Positions 26,829 to 36,053 of a DNA stretch of 64,000 nt are shown here, one piece after another. The stretch is from JAEUMG01 sp963805405 (lineage in GTDB: Bacteria > Pseudomonadota > Alphaproteobacteria > Rhizobiales > Aestuariivirgaceae), in NCBI GenBank assembly GCA_963805405.1, contig CAWDUC010000007.1, positions 102,193 to 166,192 of the forward strand, read 5' to 3'. The position numbers and the translations under genes were made by a program. The notes under the pieces are model-generated. The model was not told where the DNA came from and ran no database searches. It saw nothing but the letters and a program-made list of their open reading frames with translations. Position 1 is the stretch's first letter. The number at the start of each line of letters is the position of its first letter.

Positions 26829-27032
26829 GAATCCTCCGTGAGGCCGGACAGGCTAGAACCTCGAACGCCTGAATTCCATGGGGCGTGGCAAAGAAATGGT
26901 CCGAAATTGGTCTGGATTGGGCGGCGATTGCGTCGTAAATCGCGCGAACATGTCGGATGGCACCGCCTTTCGACGAATGCCATCGCTATCTTCCCCCGCC
27001 TGCCCACCAGTTCAAAACCCGAGGAGCGCCCC
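26829..27032. other. Intergenic region between ggt and fhs
   Basis: A 204-base divergent promoter region. It holds the fhs ribosome binding site GAGGAG at 27021-27026. I see no riboswitch-like fold or consensus operator. Confidence 0.35.
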
Positions 27033-28708
27033 ATGACGGTCAAGAGCGACATTGAGATCGCCCGTGAAGCCAAGATGAAACCGATCATGGAGATCGGCAA
27101 GAAGCTCGGCATCCCCGAAAAGGACCTCATCCCCTACGGCCACACCAAGGCAAAGGTCAGCCTCGATTACATCGATAGCCTCGCCAAGAAGAAGAACGGC
27201 AAGCTCATCCTCGTCACCGCCATCAGCCCGACGCCCGCCGGCGAAGGCAAGACGACGACCACTGTTGGCCTCGGCGATGCGCTTAACCTGATCGGCAAGA
27301 AGACGATGATCTGCCTGCGCGAGCCTTCGCTCGGCCCCTGCTTCGGCATGAAGGGTGGCGCTGCCGGCGGCGGCTATGCCCAGATCGTGCCGATGGAAGA
27401 CATCAATCTCCATTTCACCGGCGACTTCCACGCCATCACCTCGGCGCACAATCTTCTCTCTGCATGATCGACAACCACGTCTATTGGGGCAACGAACTCG
27501 GCATCGACATCCGCCGCGTCGCCTGGCGCCGCGTCATGGACATGAATGACCGCGCCTTGCGCGAGATCGTGTGTTCACTGGGCGGCGTTGCCAATGGCTT
27601 CCCGCGCGAAGCCGGCTTCGACATCACGGTCGCTTCCGAGATCATGGCGATCTTCTGCCTGTCGACCTCGATCGCCGATCTCGAGCGCCGCCTGGGCCAG
27701 ATCGTCGTCGCCGCCAAGCGCGACAAGGGCCAGGTGCTGGCCAAGGACCTGAAGGCGCCCGGCGCCATGACCGTCCTGCTGAAGGACGCGCTGATGCCCA
27801 ATCTCGTGCAGACGCTCGAGAACAATCCGGCCTTCGTGCATGGCGGTCCCTTCGCCAATATCGCCCATGGCTGCAATTCGGTGATGGCGACGCAGGCTGG
27901 CCTCAAGCTTGCCGATTATGTGGTGACCGAAGCGGGCTTCGGCGCCGATCTGGGTGCGGAGAAATTCTTCGACATCAAATGCCGCAAGGCCGGTCTCCAT
28001 CCTTCGGCAACCGTCATCGTCGCGACGGTGCGCGCACTCAAGATGCATGGCGGCGTCGGCAAGGACGATCTGAAGAAAGAGAATGTCGAAGCGCTCAAGA
28101 AGGGCCTCGCCAATCTCGGTCGCCATATCGAGAACGTGAAGAAGTTCGGCGTGCCGATTGCTGTCGCCGTCAACCACTTCATTTCGGATACCGATGCCGA
28201 GATCGAAGCGGTGCGCGCCTATTGCAAGGAGCACGGCGTCGAGGCTTTCAACTGCCGCCACTGGGCGGAAGGCGGCAAGGGAGCAGAGGCGCTCGCTAAG
28301 CATGTAGCCGCGCTCGCCGACAAGGACACCGCGCAGTTCCATCCGATCTATGGCGACGATCTGAGCTTGTGGGACAAGGTCAAGACCATCGCGCGCGAAA
28401 TCTACCGCGCTGACGATATCGTCGCCGACAAGACCGTGCGCGACCAGTTGAAGGGCTTCGAGGCGCAGGGCTACGGCAAGTTCCCGATCTGCATGGCAAA
28501 GACCCAGTATTCCTTCTCGACCGATCCCAATCTCAAGGGCGCGCCGACCAACCATGTCGTGCCGATCCGCGAGGTAAGATTGTCGGCGGGTGCCGAATTC
28601 ATCGTGGTCATCTGCGGTGACATCATGACCATGCCGGGCCTGCCTAAAGTGCCGTCAGCCGAGATCATCGGCCTCGACGAAAAGGGCCAGATCGCCGGGT
28701 TGTTCTAA
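27033..28708 (+). CDS. fhs: Formate-tetrahydrofolate ligase (one frameshift)
   Basis: This enzyme joins formate to tetrahydrofolate with ATP, giving 10-formyl-THF for purine synthesis or one-carbon metabolism. The P-loop PTPAGEGKTTTT is at about 66-77, followed by LREPSLGPCFGMKGGAAGGGYAQ and MEDINLHFTGDFHAI. The frame breaks at about 27463, where CTCTCTGCATG stands for CTCTCTGCCATG (LLSAMIDN). The second frame runs from IDNHVYWGN to the stop at 28708. Repaired length of about 558 residues is normal. ATG 27033 follows GAGGAG. A folate-linked dehydrogenase lies at 36054. Confidence 0.94.
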
Positions 28709-28750
28709 TCTTTCGACGACACCCGAACCGAGCCTTTACATTGACTGTCC

Positions 28751-28770
28751 ATGCGCATATATTTGCGCAT
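28751..28770. promoter_or_regulatory. Palindromic operator at the hicA start
   Basis: ATGCGCA at 28751-28757 and TGCGCAT at 28764-28770 form a perfect 7-base inverted repeat with a 6-base AT spacer. It overlaps the predicted hicA start codon. HicB antitoxins bind palindromes in their own promoter, so this is the likely autoregulatory site. Confidence 0.6.
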
Positions 28771-28969
28771 GGAGCGTGATAGCAAAGAAATCATCCGGCG
28801 ATTGAGGGCCGATGGTTTCGAGTTGGTCGGCATTCGCGGATCGCACCACAAATTTCGCAAAGGGAGCCGGACGATCATCATTCCGCATCCCAAGAAGGAT
28901 TTGCCGATCGGTACCGCGCGGCAAATCGCGAAGGCGGCGGGATGGATCGGTTCGGAGGAGGTGTCGTGA
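28769..28969 (+). CDS. hicA: HicA-type mRNA interferase toxin
   Basis: A 66-residue HicA toxin that cleaves mRNA on the ribosome. The dsRBD-like fold has GFELVGIRGSHHKFRKG with the catalytic His in GSHH (residues 24-27), then IIIPHPKKDLPIGTARQIAKAAGW. ATG 28769 is chosen for the usual length; GTG/ATG codons further upstream would run through the operator. It overlaps hicB by 4 bases. Together they form a type II toxin-antitoxin pair. Confidence 0.88.
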   Translation: MERDSKEIIRRLRADGFELVGIRGSHHKFRKGSRTIIIPHPKKDLPIGTARQIAKAAGWIGSEEVS

Positions 28970-29364
28970 GTCACTATATCGGCGTCGTCCACAAGGACCG
29001 CTCATCGGCTTACGGAGTACATTTTCCCGACGTCCCGGGTTGTTTCTCTGCGGCTGATGATCTTGATGATTTGTTGCCCAATGCCATGGAGGCGCTCAGT
29101 CTCTATGCCGAGGACACGGTATTGCCGGCGCCAAGTCCGATCGAAGAACTGCGTGCACGACATGAGGTGGCAGCGGAGTTGGCGGCCGGTGCATTCTTGG
29201 TCGCAGTGCCGTTGATCGCCAATGATGCACGGGTGGTCCGCGCCAACATCACCATGGATTTGGGGATGCTGAAGGCAATCGATGCCGAGGCGAAAGCGCG
29301 CGGCCTGACACGTTCGGCATTTCTGGCTCAGGCCGCCCGCCAGGCAATCGAACGGCGTAACTGA
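28966..29364 (+). CDS. hicB: HicB-type antitoxin
   Basis: A 132-residue antitoxin. The N-terminal partial RNase H-like domain has YIGVVHKDRSSAYGVHFPDVPGCFSAAD, and the C-terminal part (about 85-130, VRANITMDLGMLKAIDAEAKARGLTRSAFL) is a ribbon-helix-helix DNA-binding domain. GTG 28966 is chosen since GGAGGAGGT lies 4 bases upstream. It neutralises HicA and should repress the operon at the palindrome at 28751-28770. Confidence 0.88.
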   Translation: MSHYIGVVHKDRSSAYGVHFPDVPGCFSAADDLDDLLPNAMEALSLYAEDTVLPAPSPIEELRARHEVAAELAAGAFLVAVPLIANDARVVRANITMDLGMLKAIDAEAKARGLTRSAFLAQAARQAIERRN

Positions 29365-29374
29365 TTGATCTTCG

Positions 29375-29722
29375 ATGGTTCGCCGCAGCAATGATTGGCA
29401 CATAGCTGGCTGGAAGGCGATCTTACTGGCGCCGATAGCCTTGCCTCTCGCAATTCTGATTCAATTGCTTCCATTGAAGAAGACGCGGGACAGGACGGCA
29501 GTAGAAGTCGCAGGCTTCCTTCGCGATGCCGACGAGGGCACCGGCGGCGAGTGGGACTGGGATGATTTCACCAGCGTGCCAATAACCGATCCACGGTTGG
29601 AAGCCATCCGAACTGAAGCAGATTTGATACCGCTGCCGATCAAACTTGAAGGAATACAAAAGGTCCGAGAACTGATTGAGAGAGCTGAGCAGATCGCCGA
29701 GTTATCCTCAGAACTCACTTAG
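29375..29722 (+). CDS. Small membrane-anchored protein of unknown function
   Basis: A 115-residue protein with one membrane segment at about 14-34 (AILLAPIALPLAILIQLLPL), followed by a basic KKTRDR stop-transfer and a soluble acidic C-terminal domain (GGEWDWDDFTSVPITDPRLEAIR). It starts 10 bases after hicB, so it may be part of the same transcript, but no known HicAB system needs a third membrane gene. Codon use is less GC-rich than in the flanking core genes. Family not recognised. Confidence 0.55.
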   Translation: MVRRSNDWHIAGWKAILLAPIALPLAILIQLLPLKKTRDRTAVEVAGFLRDADEGTGGEWDWDDFTSVPITDPRLEAIRTEADLIPLPIKLEGIQKVRELIERAEQIAELSSELT

Positions 29723-29728
29723 CTCGTC

Positions 29729-29801
29729 ATGCCAGCGAAAGCTGGCATCCCCTGGGCCGGTGCCGTTGTTGAAATGATTTAGGGACTCGAGCTTTCGCTG
29801 G
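29729..29801. repeat. Palindrome and inverted copy (CCAGCGAAAGCT)
   Basis: A perfect hairpin ATGCCAGC-gaaa-GCTGGCAT lies at 29729-29748. AGCTTTCGCTGG, the reverse complement of CCAGCGAAAGCT, occurs again at 29790-29801. This short palindrome type is scattered between genes in many alphaproteobacteria. It could also act as a terminator for the hicAB transcript. Confidence 0.5.
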
Positions 29802-29830
29802 AGTGAGGGTTGACGGATGGCGAGCTGCAA

Positions 29831-30376
29831 TCACGACCCCGTCACCGAGAAGTACCACGCGTAAAAGAGAATCCAGAAACTCGCGAGCAGTGAAAGTATC
29901 GTCCGCTCGCTGTAAAAGCGGCGCAGGAGATTCGCAGCAGCGGCAGCGATCAACGCGCCAAGGACGAAGCGCGATAGGCGCGCGATTACGGCCGTACCGA
30001 GAAAGGTACTCAAGCCCGCCCCAATGGCACCGGCCTCGACCGCATAGATCTTGAACGGCACGCCGGTGAAGGCGCCGAGGATCATGCTGCCGAGGCCCAG
30101 ATCCCGCATTTCATAGCCGGTCATCCAGATCATCCCCGGCGAGATTGACGGGATCATGTCGAGGACGTGCCGTGCGGATTCCGCATCGCGGCTTCCCCAC
30201 AGATACATGACTGCGCCGCCAATAAGTGCGCCCATGCAGGCGAGGCAGGCCGCAAGCATGGCCGACTTCCAGCCGCGCCGCATCGCGACCAAGCTAATCC
30301 ACACATCCGGCACGATGAAGAAGAGTGTGGCCTCAGCAAAGCCCCAAAGCGTAGCAATGGCCAGCATTAGTCCCAC
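29831..30376 (-). CDS. DedA/YqaA-like membrane protein
   Basis: A 181-residue hydrophobic protein with about five membrane segments. LWGFAEATLFFIVPDVWISLVAMRRGWKSAM and GSMILGAFTGVPFKIYAVEAGAIGAGLSTFLG are typical of small VTT/YqaA-type proteins, a group related to lipid scramblases or transporters. It overlaps the acyltransferase gene by 10 bases and ends the minus-strand lipid operon. The lipid-handling role is inferred from fold similarity and context. Confidence 0.7.
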   Translation of the reverse strand: MGLMLAIATLWGFAEATLFFIVPDVWISLVAMRRGWKSAMLAACLACMGALIGGAVMYLWGSRDAESARHVLDMIPSISPGMIWMTGYEMRDLGLGSMILGAFTGVPFKIYAVEAGAIGAGLSTFLGTAVIARLSRFVLGALIAAAAANLLRRFYSERTILSLLASFWILFYAWYFSVTGS

Positions 30377-30999
30377 GGCGGGAAATGCCCCTCCGCCGCA
30401 AGACCGTCGATCGCCTGGCGGAGATCATTCATGAAGCGCTTGGTTGAGCCCGTCCATGCCACGCGTTCGCCGATGAAGATGTCGCAGATGAAGGGCACGA
30501 TCACCCATGTGCCTTTCGGCAATGATTTGCCGAGCCCATGCATGAAGACCGGAATCACCGGCACATCGGGATTGTCTTTCACGAGAAGGGCCACGCCGCG
30601 CTTGAATTCGGTGAGCTTTTCCGGCTCGCCGCGCGAGCCTTCCGGAAACAGCACGAGGATTTCGCCGCGCTTCAAGGCCGCATTGGGCCCCGCCAGCGGA
30701 TTGCCGCCGCCCTGCCGGTCGATCGGCAGGATACCGATGATGCGCGTCGCAAACCAGGCGAGCCATTTGTTTTTCATGAAGTAATCGAGTGCTGCAACCG
30801 GCCTCACCTTCGGCAGGAGCGACAATGGCATGAGCGAGATGAGCGTCAGCGTGTCGAGATGCGAATTGTGGTTGGCGACGATGAGCGCCGGGCCCTGCGA
30901 AGGCAATCTCTCGCGATGCCGGATATTCAGGCCGAGCACCAAGAGGACCAGAAGCCGCACCGGGCCCGCAAAGAACAGCCAGCGCAGCCAATTATTCAT
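30367..30999 (-). CDS. PlsC-type acyltransferase
   Basis: A 210-residue acyltransferase with motif I NHNSHLD (43-49) and motif III VLFPEGSRGEPE. One N-terminal membrane segment lies at about 8-26. It differs from the PlsC at 8669, which has HQSTWE, and is therefore a specialised paralogue. It overlaps cdsA by 4 bases, so its product probably feeds the phospholipid-like pathway encoded by this operon. Confidence 0.85.
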   Translation of the reverse strand: MNNWLRWLFFAGPVRLLVLLVLGLNIRHRERLPSQGPALIVANHNSHLDTLTLISLMPLSLLPKVRPVAALDYFMKNKWLAWFATRIIGILPIDRQGGGNPLAGPNAALKRGEILVLFPEGSRGEPEKLTEFKRGVALLVKDNPDVPVIPVFMHGLGKSLPKGTWVIVPFICDIFIGERVAWTGSTKRFMNDLRQAIDGLAAEGHFPPWD

Positions 31000-31950
31000 G
31001 TGAAGAAATAGCGGAAGAAGTGCGTGAAGACCGGAGCCGCGTAGGTGAGGCTGTCGATGCGATCGAGTATGCCGCCATGGCCGGGAATGAGCTGGCCCGC
31101 GTCCTTGACGCCGAGATCGCGCTTCACGGCAGATTCGGTGATGTCACCCAGGAAGCCGGCAATCGCGATGATACCGCCCGCGAGCCCCGACCAGACGAAA
31201 TCCATGGGCGTCAGATAAGGCCCGATCAAGCCTGCAACGACGACGGAGGTGATGGCACCGCCGAGGAATCCTTCCCAGGTTTTCTTCGGACTGACCGTCG
31301 GCGTGATCTTGTGCTTCCCGAAGAGCTTGCCCCAAGTATACTGCGCGACATCGTTGAACTGCGCGATGAAGACGAGGAAGAAGAGGAGGCCGGCGCCACC
31401 GGCGACCGGATTGACGGGCCCCATCGCGAAAAGCAGGAACGCCATGTGCGAGATGGTAAAGACCGTCATCATCAGGCCCCAGCTCACCGTGCCGACGGCG
31501 CGGATATAGCCTGACGTCTCGCCATTGAGCGCCATGACGGTGGGGAGCAAGAGGAAGATCCACACCGGGATGAACACCATGAACAGGCCGAACTGGGCGC
31601 GATAGGCGAAGTAGAACTGCACCGGCACGGCGAGATAGGCGATGAGCAGGACGACGCGGTCGATCTTCCGCGTCGGGATCATCGAGAAGTATTCCTTCAG
31701 CGCCAGGTAGTGAGATGAGCGCGAGGAACACCGCGGATAATGGCTGGTAGATGAAGACGGCGACGGCGAAAACCGTGACCATCACCCACCAGGATTTGAC
31801 CCGCGCAACGAGCTCGCCTTGCGCGCCACCGCTCTTGCGCTGAAGCAGATGCGCGAGGATCGAGGCGACGATGAGGAGCGCATAGACGCCCATCACCGCC
31901 GTTACTACCGGAGTCGCAAGGCCAACCCATTCGGCAAAGCGCGCGATCAT
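30996..31950 (-). CDS. Phosphatidate cytidylyltransferase, CdsA family (frameshifted)
   Basis: A multi-pass CDP-diacylglycerol synthase of about 317 residues. The signature SAVKRDLGVKDAGQLIPGHGGILDRIDS is complete. FGKHKITPTVSPKKTWEG is also typical. The frame breaks near 31708, between FLALIS and YLALKEYFSMIPTRK. Start ATG 31950 overlaps the CDP-alcohol phosphotransferase stop by 4 bases. Being in an operon with that enzyme and PlsC, it is more likely a second, dedicated CdsA (as E. coli YnbB) than the housekeeping one, but this cannot be decided without the rest of the genome. Confidence 0.87.
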
Positions 31951-32547
31951 GTGGCGAGCGCCTTTCGCGCGCGGTTCCAGATCGTCACCACGAGCAGCGC
32001 AACGATCCCCCATTGATAGAGATGCGTCCAGGTGGTGCCGCCAAGCCCGATGCCGAGCAGGAAGGCGAGCAAGCCATAGGCGAATGCGCGATCGCTCTTG
32101 CCCATCGGCCCGTCATAGCGCCGGGTGCTGCCGATCGTCTGCGCAACCACGCCGGTCATCTCGCTGAGTCCTGCCAGAACCACGGCAATCACCGCTGCCA
32201 TGGGCGACAAGGGCGTGACGAGCGCAAAGGGAAGATAGAGCGCCGCATCGGAAATGACGTCCGAGAGTTCGTTCAGGACAGCGCCGAGCCGGCTCTTCTG
32301 GTCGTGCTCGCGCGCCAGCATGCCGTCGATGGCGTTGAGCGCCATGCGCAGGAACAGCGTGACCGGCAATGAGCAGCAGCCAAAGCCATTGCCACGGCGC
32401 GAAGGCGATCAGCATTCCATGCCCGATGCTCATGAGCATCGCCGCGATGGTCACCTGGTTGGCGGTGACGCCGGCAACCGCAAGCTTCGCCGTGATCGGC
32501 CGCAGCAGCGCCTGAAATTTCGGTTTGATGTCGTAGATCGATGCCAT
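31947..32547 (-). CDS. CDP-alcohol phosphatidyltransferase, Asn variant (frameshifted)
   Basis: A membrane enzyme of about 200 residues that transfers a phosphatidyl group from CDP-diacylglycerol to an alcohol. The family motif D-x2-DG-x2-AR-x8-G-x3-D-x3-D appears as N-AI-DG-ML-AR...G-AVL-N-ELS-D, so two of the four metal-binding Asp are Asn. This resembles the YnjF/YnbA-type subgroup as I recall it. The frame breaks near 32375, between WLWLLLI and PVTLFLRMALNAIDG. ATG 32547 is the likely start. The acceptor alcohol is unknown. Confidence 0.8.
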
Positions 32548-32576
32548 GGAATGCGATTCGCCTCTTCGCACCACCC

Positions 32577-33522
32577 TTATCCGGCAAGCGATATCCCGAA
32601 GTAAAGACTAGCCGGTTTGAGCGGACCTCGGCGGCCACGCGCGGCGAGGCCGGCGCGCAAGGCGAAGACTCGCTCGCCGAGGATGCACAGTATGACAGCC
32701 GCGATGATGATCGCCCCGCCGATATAGGCCGAAAGCCCCGGCTCCTCGCCGACCCCGATCCACGACCAGAGCGGATTCAAGATGACATCGAGCATGACGA
32801 TGAGGCTCAAGGCCACCGCCGGCACGGAGCGCGCGCCCTTGCCGTAGAAGATGAGTGGGATCGCCAATTGCACCGGACCCATCAATGCAAGGATCGAGAC
32901 TTCATGCAAGACTCACATGGAAGCCGCCGCCGAACAGGCCGGCGACGAGAAACGTCGCGAAGCCGCCAATGCAGATCGCCGGCATCATGTCATGCGCGCG
33001 ATACCGCCTGAGCATCACCGTCTGCCCGGCAAAGCAGATCGGCACGCCCACCGAGATGATGATGCCGAGGAGTGTACCGCTCGCCAGGCCATCCCAGCCG
33101 ATGACCGCAACGCCGATCAACGCCATGCCGGCGGCGATCCAGGCAGCAACGCCGGCGCGCTCGCCGATGATCCACGGCGCCATGAGCCCGGTGAAGATCG
33201 GCGACAAGGCACCAATGACCGAGACGACGGCTGTACTCGCATAGGTGAGGGACGTCACATAGAGCGTCGATCCGAGCGCGAAGAAGAAGGCAGCGCCGAT
33301 GAGACCGGGCAAGGGAATTTCGAGAAAGCGGCGCGGCGTGTCGCGGCCATAGACGGCGATGAGATAGATGAGGAGCGCGACTGACATCCAGTAGCCGCGC
33401 CAGCAATTGATCTGCCAGCCGCTGAGATCGGGCAGGAAACGCACGAAGACGCCGGAGAGCGACCAGCCGACGACGGCGAGGATGACATAGACGACGCCCC
33501 GCCCGAAACTCTGCTCGACCAT
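32577..33522 (-). CDS. EamA-family (DMT) transporter (frameshifted)
   Basis: A ten-helix DMT transporter of about 315 residues. The first two thirds (VVYVILAVVGWSLSGVFVRFL to ATFLVAGLFGGGFHV) and the last third (EVSILALMGPVQLAIPLIFYGKGAR to the stop) are in two frames joined near 32909, where an extra base lies in CTTGCATGAAG. ATG 33522 is chosen since GGGGGACGGT precedes it. The next gene in the same direction begins 29 bases later, so it may belong to the lipid operon. Substrate unknown. Confidence 0.82.
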
Positions 33523-33635
33523 ACCGTCCCCCGATTCCGCCACAGTCTAGCAGAAGCGTGTCACGAGGAAGTCAGTATTGTCGCGCATGCAGCGTGAAGC
33601 AGTGCTAACATCTCCAGTGAAGGAAACTTGCAGAC

Positions 33636-34085
33636 ATGGTGCGCGTCGTCGGTATCGACCATCTGGTCATCAGGGTCGGCAACTACGAAAAATCGAAAGC
33701 CTTTTACGGTCGCCTTTTCGACTTTCTCGGCTTCGAAATATCGGATGAGTATGACGATGCGATCGGCTGGACCAATGGCAAGACCCGCTTCTGGATCGGC
33801 CAGGCCGACGCTAAGGGTCGCAAGCACAAGCATCGCGAGGGTGATGTTGGTTTCCACCACTATGCTTTCGAATTGCGCAGCCGCAAGGATGTCGACGCGC
33901 TTCAGAAATTTCTCGCGGAGACAGGCGTTACGATCGTCGATCCGGCGGATGAGTATTACGACGATTATTATGCGGTGTTCTTCCGCGATCCCGACGGGCT
34001 CAAGCTCGAGGGCATGAAATACGGCGAGAACCACGCCAGGGCGAAGCGCAAGCGAGCCAAGGCAAGGCCCGCAAGGCGCGTGTGA
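33636..34085 (+). CDS. VOC-family protein (glyoxalase/dioxygenase fold)
   Basis: A 149-residue vicinal-oxygen-chelate protein. VVGIDHLVIRVGNYEKSKAFYGRLFDFLGF supplies the first metal His (His9), VGFHHYAFELRSR a further His, and VFFRDPDGLKLEGMKY the final Glu. The Lys/Arg-rich tail (ARAKRKRAKARPARRV) is an unusual addition. AAGGA lies upstream of ATG 33636. The substrate is unknown. Confidence 0.82.
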   Translation: MVRVVGIDHLVIRVGNYEKSKAFYGRLFDFLGFEISDEYDDAIGWTNGKTRFWIGQADAKGRKHKHREGDVGFHHYAFELRSRKDVDALQKFLAETGVTIVDPADEYYDDYYAVFFRDPDGLKLEGMKYGENHARAKRKRAKARPARRV

Positions 34086-34249
34086 CACCAGAAATTGCCT
34101 GAAAAAGCTGCATCCCTACGCGTGGCCGACAGATTTTGACGCTGCGCCGGATTTTGCGGCCACTTGCCTTTTGACGCCTGCAGCACCAATTAAGGATGGC
34201 GGGGCTATTGGCGGCAGTCGCGCCCGCGCCAAATTAACTCCCTGATCCC

Positions 34250-36043
34250 ATGTCACAAACCGCACCTTCTCTGACCGAAATGAGCAGGCCCGATCGCCGT
34301 TTGGCGGCGATCATGGCCTCCGATATTGTTGGCTATACCCGGCGCATGCAGGCCGACGAAGCGGCAACGCTTGCGGCGCTCGGCAACCTGCGCGACCTGA
34401 CCGCAGCGCAGATCGAACGCCATCAGGGCCGTATCGCCAATACGGCGGGCGACAGCATCATGGCCGAGTTCCCGAGTGCCGTTGACGCGGTGAGCTGCGC
34501 CATCATCCTGCAGGAAGTGCTTGCCCAGCATTCAGGCGTCAGCGCCGAACTGCAAACCCGCATTGGCGTCAGCATGGGCGATGTCATCTATCGCAACGGC
34601 GATGTCTTCGGCACCGCGGTCAATATTGCGGCGCGTCTCGAAACTTTGGCCCAGCCGGGTGGCATTGCAATTTCGGGCGCGGTGCGCGACGACATCGCCG
34701 GAAAATTGCCGGTTGCCTTTTCCGATCTCGGCCTTCGCAATCTCAAGAACATCGCTGAGCCGATCCGCGTATTTTCACTGGTTCCCCAGATCGGCGCCTC
34801 GCCGGCGGCGATCGAGAATGTCGACAGGCGGGCGCGCTTGGCGCCAGTGCCGCGTTTGTCGATCGCCGTCCTGCCGTTCCTCAACATGAGCAACGATGCC
34901 GAGCAGGAGTTCTTCGCCGACGGCATCACCGAAGACCTGATTACCGAGATTTCGCGGATCGGGGATTCGCTCGTCATCGCCCGCAACACGGTCTTCACCT
35001 ATAAGGGCCGCTCCGTCGATATCGCGCGCATCGGCAAGGAACTGGGCGTGCGCTATGTGCTCGAAGGCAGCGTGAGAAAGCTCGGCAACCGCGTGCGCAT
35101 TACCGCACAGCTCATCGAGACCAGCACCGGCAGCCATTTGTGGGCAGAGAAGTACGACCGCGATCTCGCCGATCTCTTCGAGGTGCAGGATGAAGTCGTG
35201 CGCGCCGTCGCGGCATCGACCCATACTCGCCTGATGATCAACGAGGGCGACATTGCCGAACAGGCGACCGAAGAGGATCTCGACTTCTGGACGCTTGCCG
35301 CGCGCGGTCGCCGCGAGCTTTACCGCGGAACCCGCGAGAGCCTTTTGAGCGCCGAGGAGATCGGGCGCCGATTGGTCGCGCTCGATCCGCTGAGCGCCAA
35401 GGCACATCAGATCCAAGCTTCCGCCATGCTCAAGCTTTTGACGATGGGCTTCAGGCAAGGATCGCCCGAGATGACGGCGCGCATTGCCACAGCGGCACGC
35501 GAAGCGGCGCGGCTGGGGCCGCAGGATGAATATTCACTGTTCATCTATGGCCTGGTTCTGAGCACCCTCTTCGGACGACCGGAGGAAGCGATCCTCCAGT
35601 TCAAGCAGGCCTTGCGGATCAATCCCAATTTCTCCGCCGCCTATGCCACGATCGGCAGCGCCTATACGATGCTGGGCAAGCCCGACGATGCGATCGCCAA
35701 GATCGAGATGTCGATCAGACTCGATCCGCGCGACCCGACCATCTATCACCGCTATACAGCACTCGCCGATGCCAATTTCGAGAAGCGCGATTACCGCCAG
35801 ACATTGCATTGGGCGCGCCAGGCGATCGCGTTGCGGCCCGACTACTGGTATCCGAATGCGCTGGCGACCGCTGCGCTGGCTCTCGACGGCGATGGCAAGC
35901 ACGCCACCAAGCTTGCCGAGAAGCTGAAGCATTCGCTCCCCAACGCGACGATCGCCGGCATCCGCACCATCATGTATTTCTCGGACGGATTCTGGGAACG
36001 CTTGTCGGAAGGCCTCGCACTCGCCGGGCTTCCGAAGGAGTGA
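34250..36043 (+). CDS. Class III adenylate cyclase with TolB-like and TPR domains
   Basis: A 597-residue protein. The cyclase domain (15-170) has the metal Asp in MASDIVGYTRRM and NTAGDSIMAEF, and the transition-state Asn/Arg in VNIAARLETLAQPG. A TolB-like domain follows (SIAVLPFLNMSNDAEQEFFADGITEDLITEISRI, about 205-335), then TPR repeats (ILQFKQALRINPNFSAAYATIGSAYTMLGKPDDAI). This architecture is abundant in rhizobia, where it is thought to produce cAMP in response to unknown signals. No membrane segment is seen. The 164 bases upstream contain its promoter. Confidence 0.88.
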   Translation: MSQTAPSLTEMSRPDRRLAAIMASDIVGYTRRMQADEAATLAALGNLRDLTAAQIERHQGRIANTAGDSIMAEFPSAVDAVSCAIILQEVLAQHSGVSAELQTRIGVSMGDVIYRNGDVFGTAVNIAARLETLAQPGGIAISGAVRDDIAGKLPVAFSDLGLRNLKNIAEPIRVFSLVPQIGASPAAIENVDRRARLAPVPRLSIAVLPFLNMSNDAEQEFFADGITEDLITEISRIGDSLVIARNTVFTYKGRSVDIARIGKELGVRYVLEGSVRKLGNRVRITAQLIETSTGSHLWAEKYDRDLADLFEVQDEVVRAVAASTHTRLMINEGDIAEQATEEDLDFWTLAARGRRELYRGTRESLLSAEEIGRRLVALDPLSAKAHQIQASAMLKLLTMGFRQGSPEMTARIATAAREAARLGPQDEYSLFIYGLVLSTLFGRPEEAILQFKQALRINPNFSAAYATIGSAYTMLGKPDDAIAKIEMSIRLDPRDPTIYHRYTALADANFEKRDYRQTLHWARQAIALRPDYWYPNALATAALALDGDGKHATKLAEKLKHSLPNATIAGIRTIMYFSDGFWERLSEGLALAGLPKE

Positions 36044-36053
36044 GTGGTAAAGC

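Noticed and set aside
28741..28763. TTGACT as -35 of hicA with TATATT as -10
   Set aside because: The gap of 11 bases is too short for a sigma70 promoter. The palindrome is the firmer signal there.
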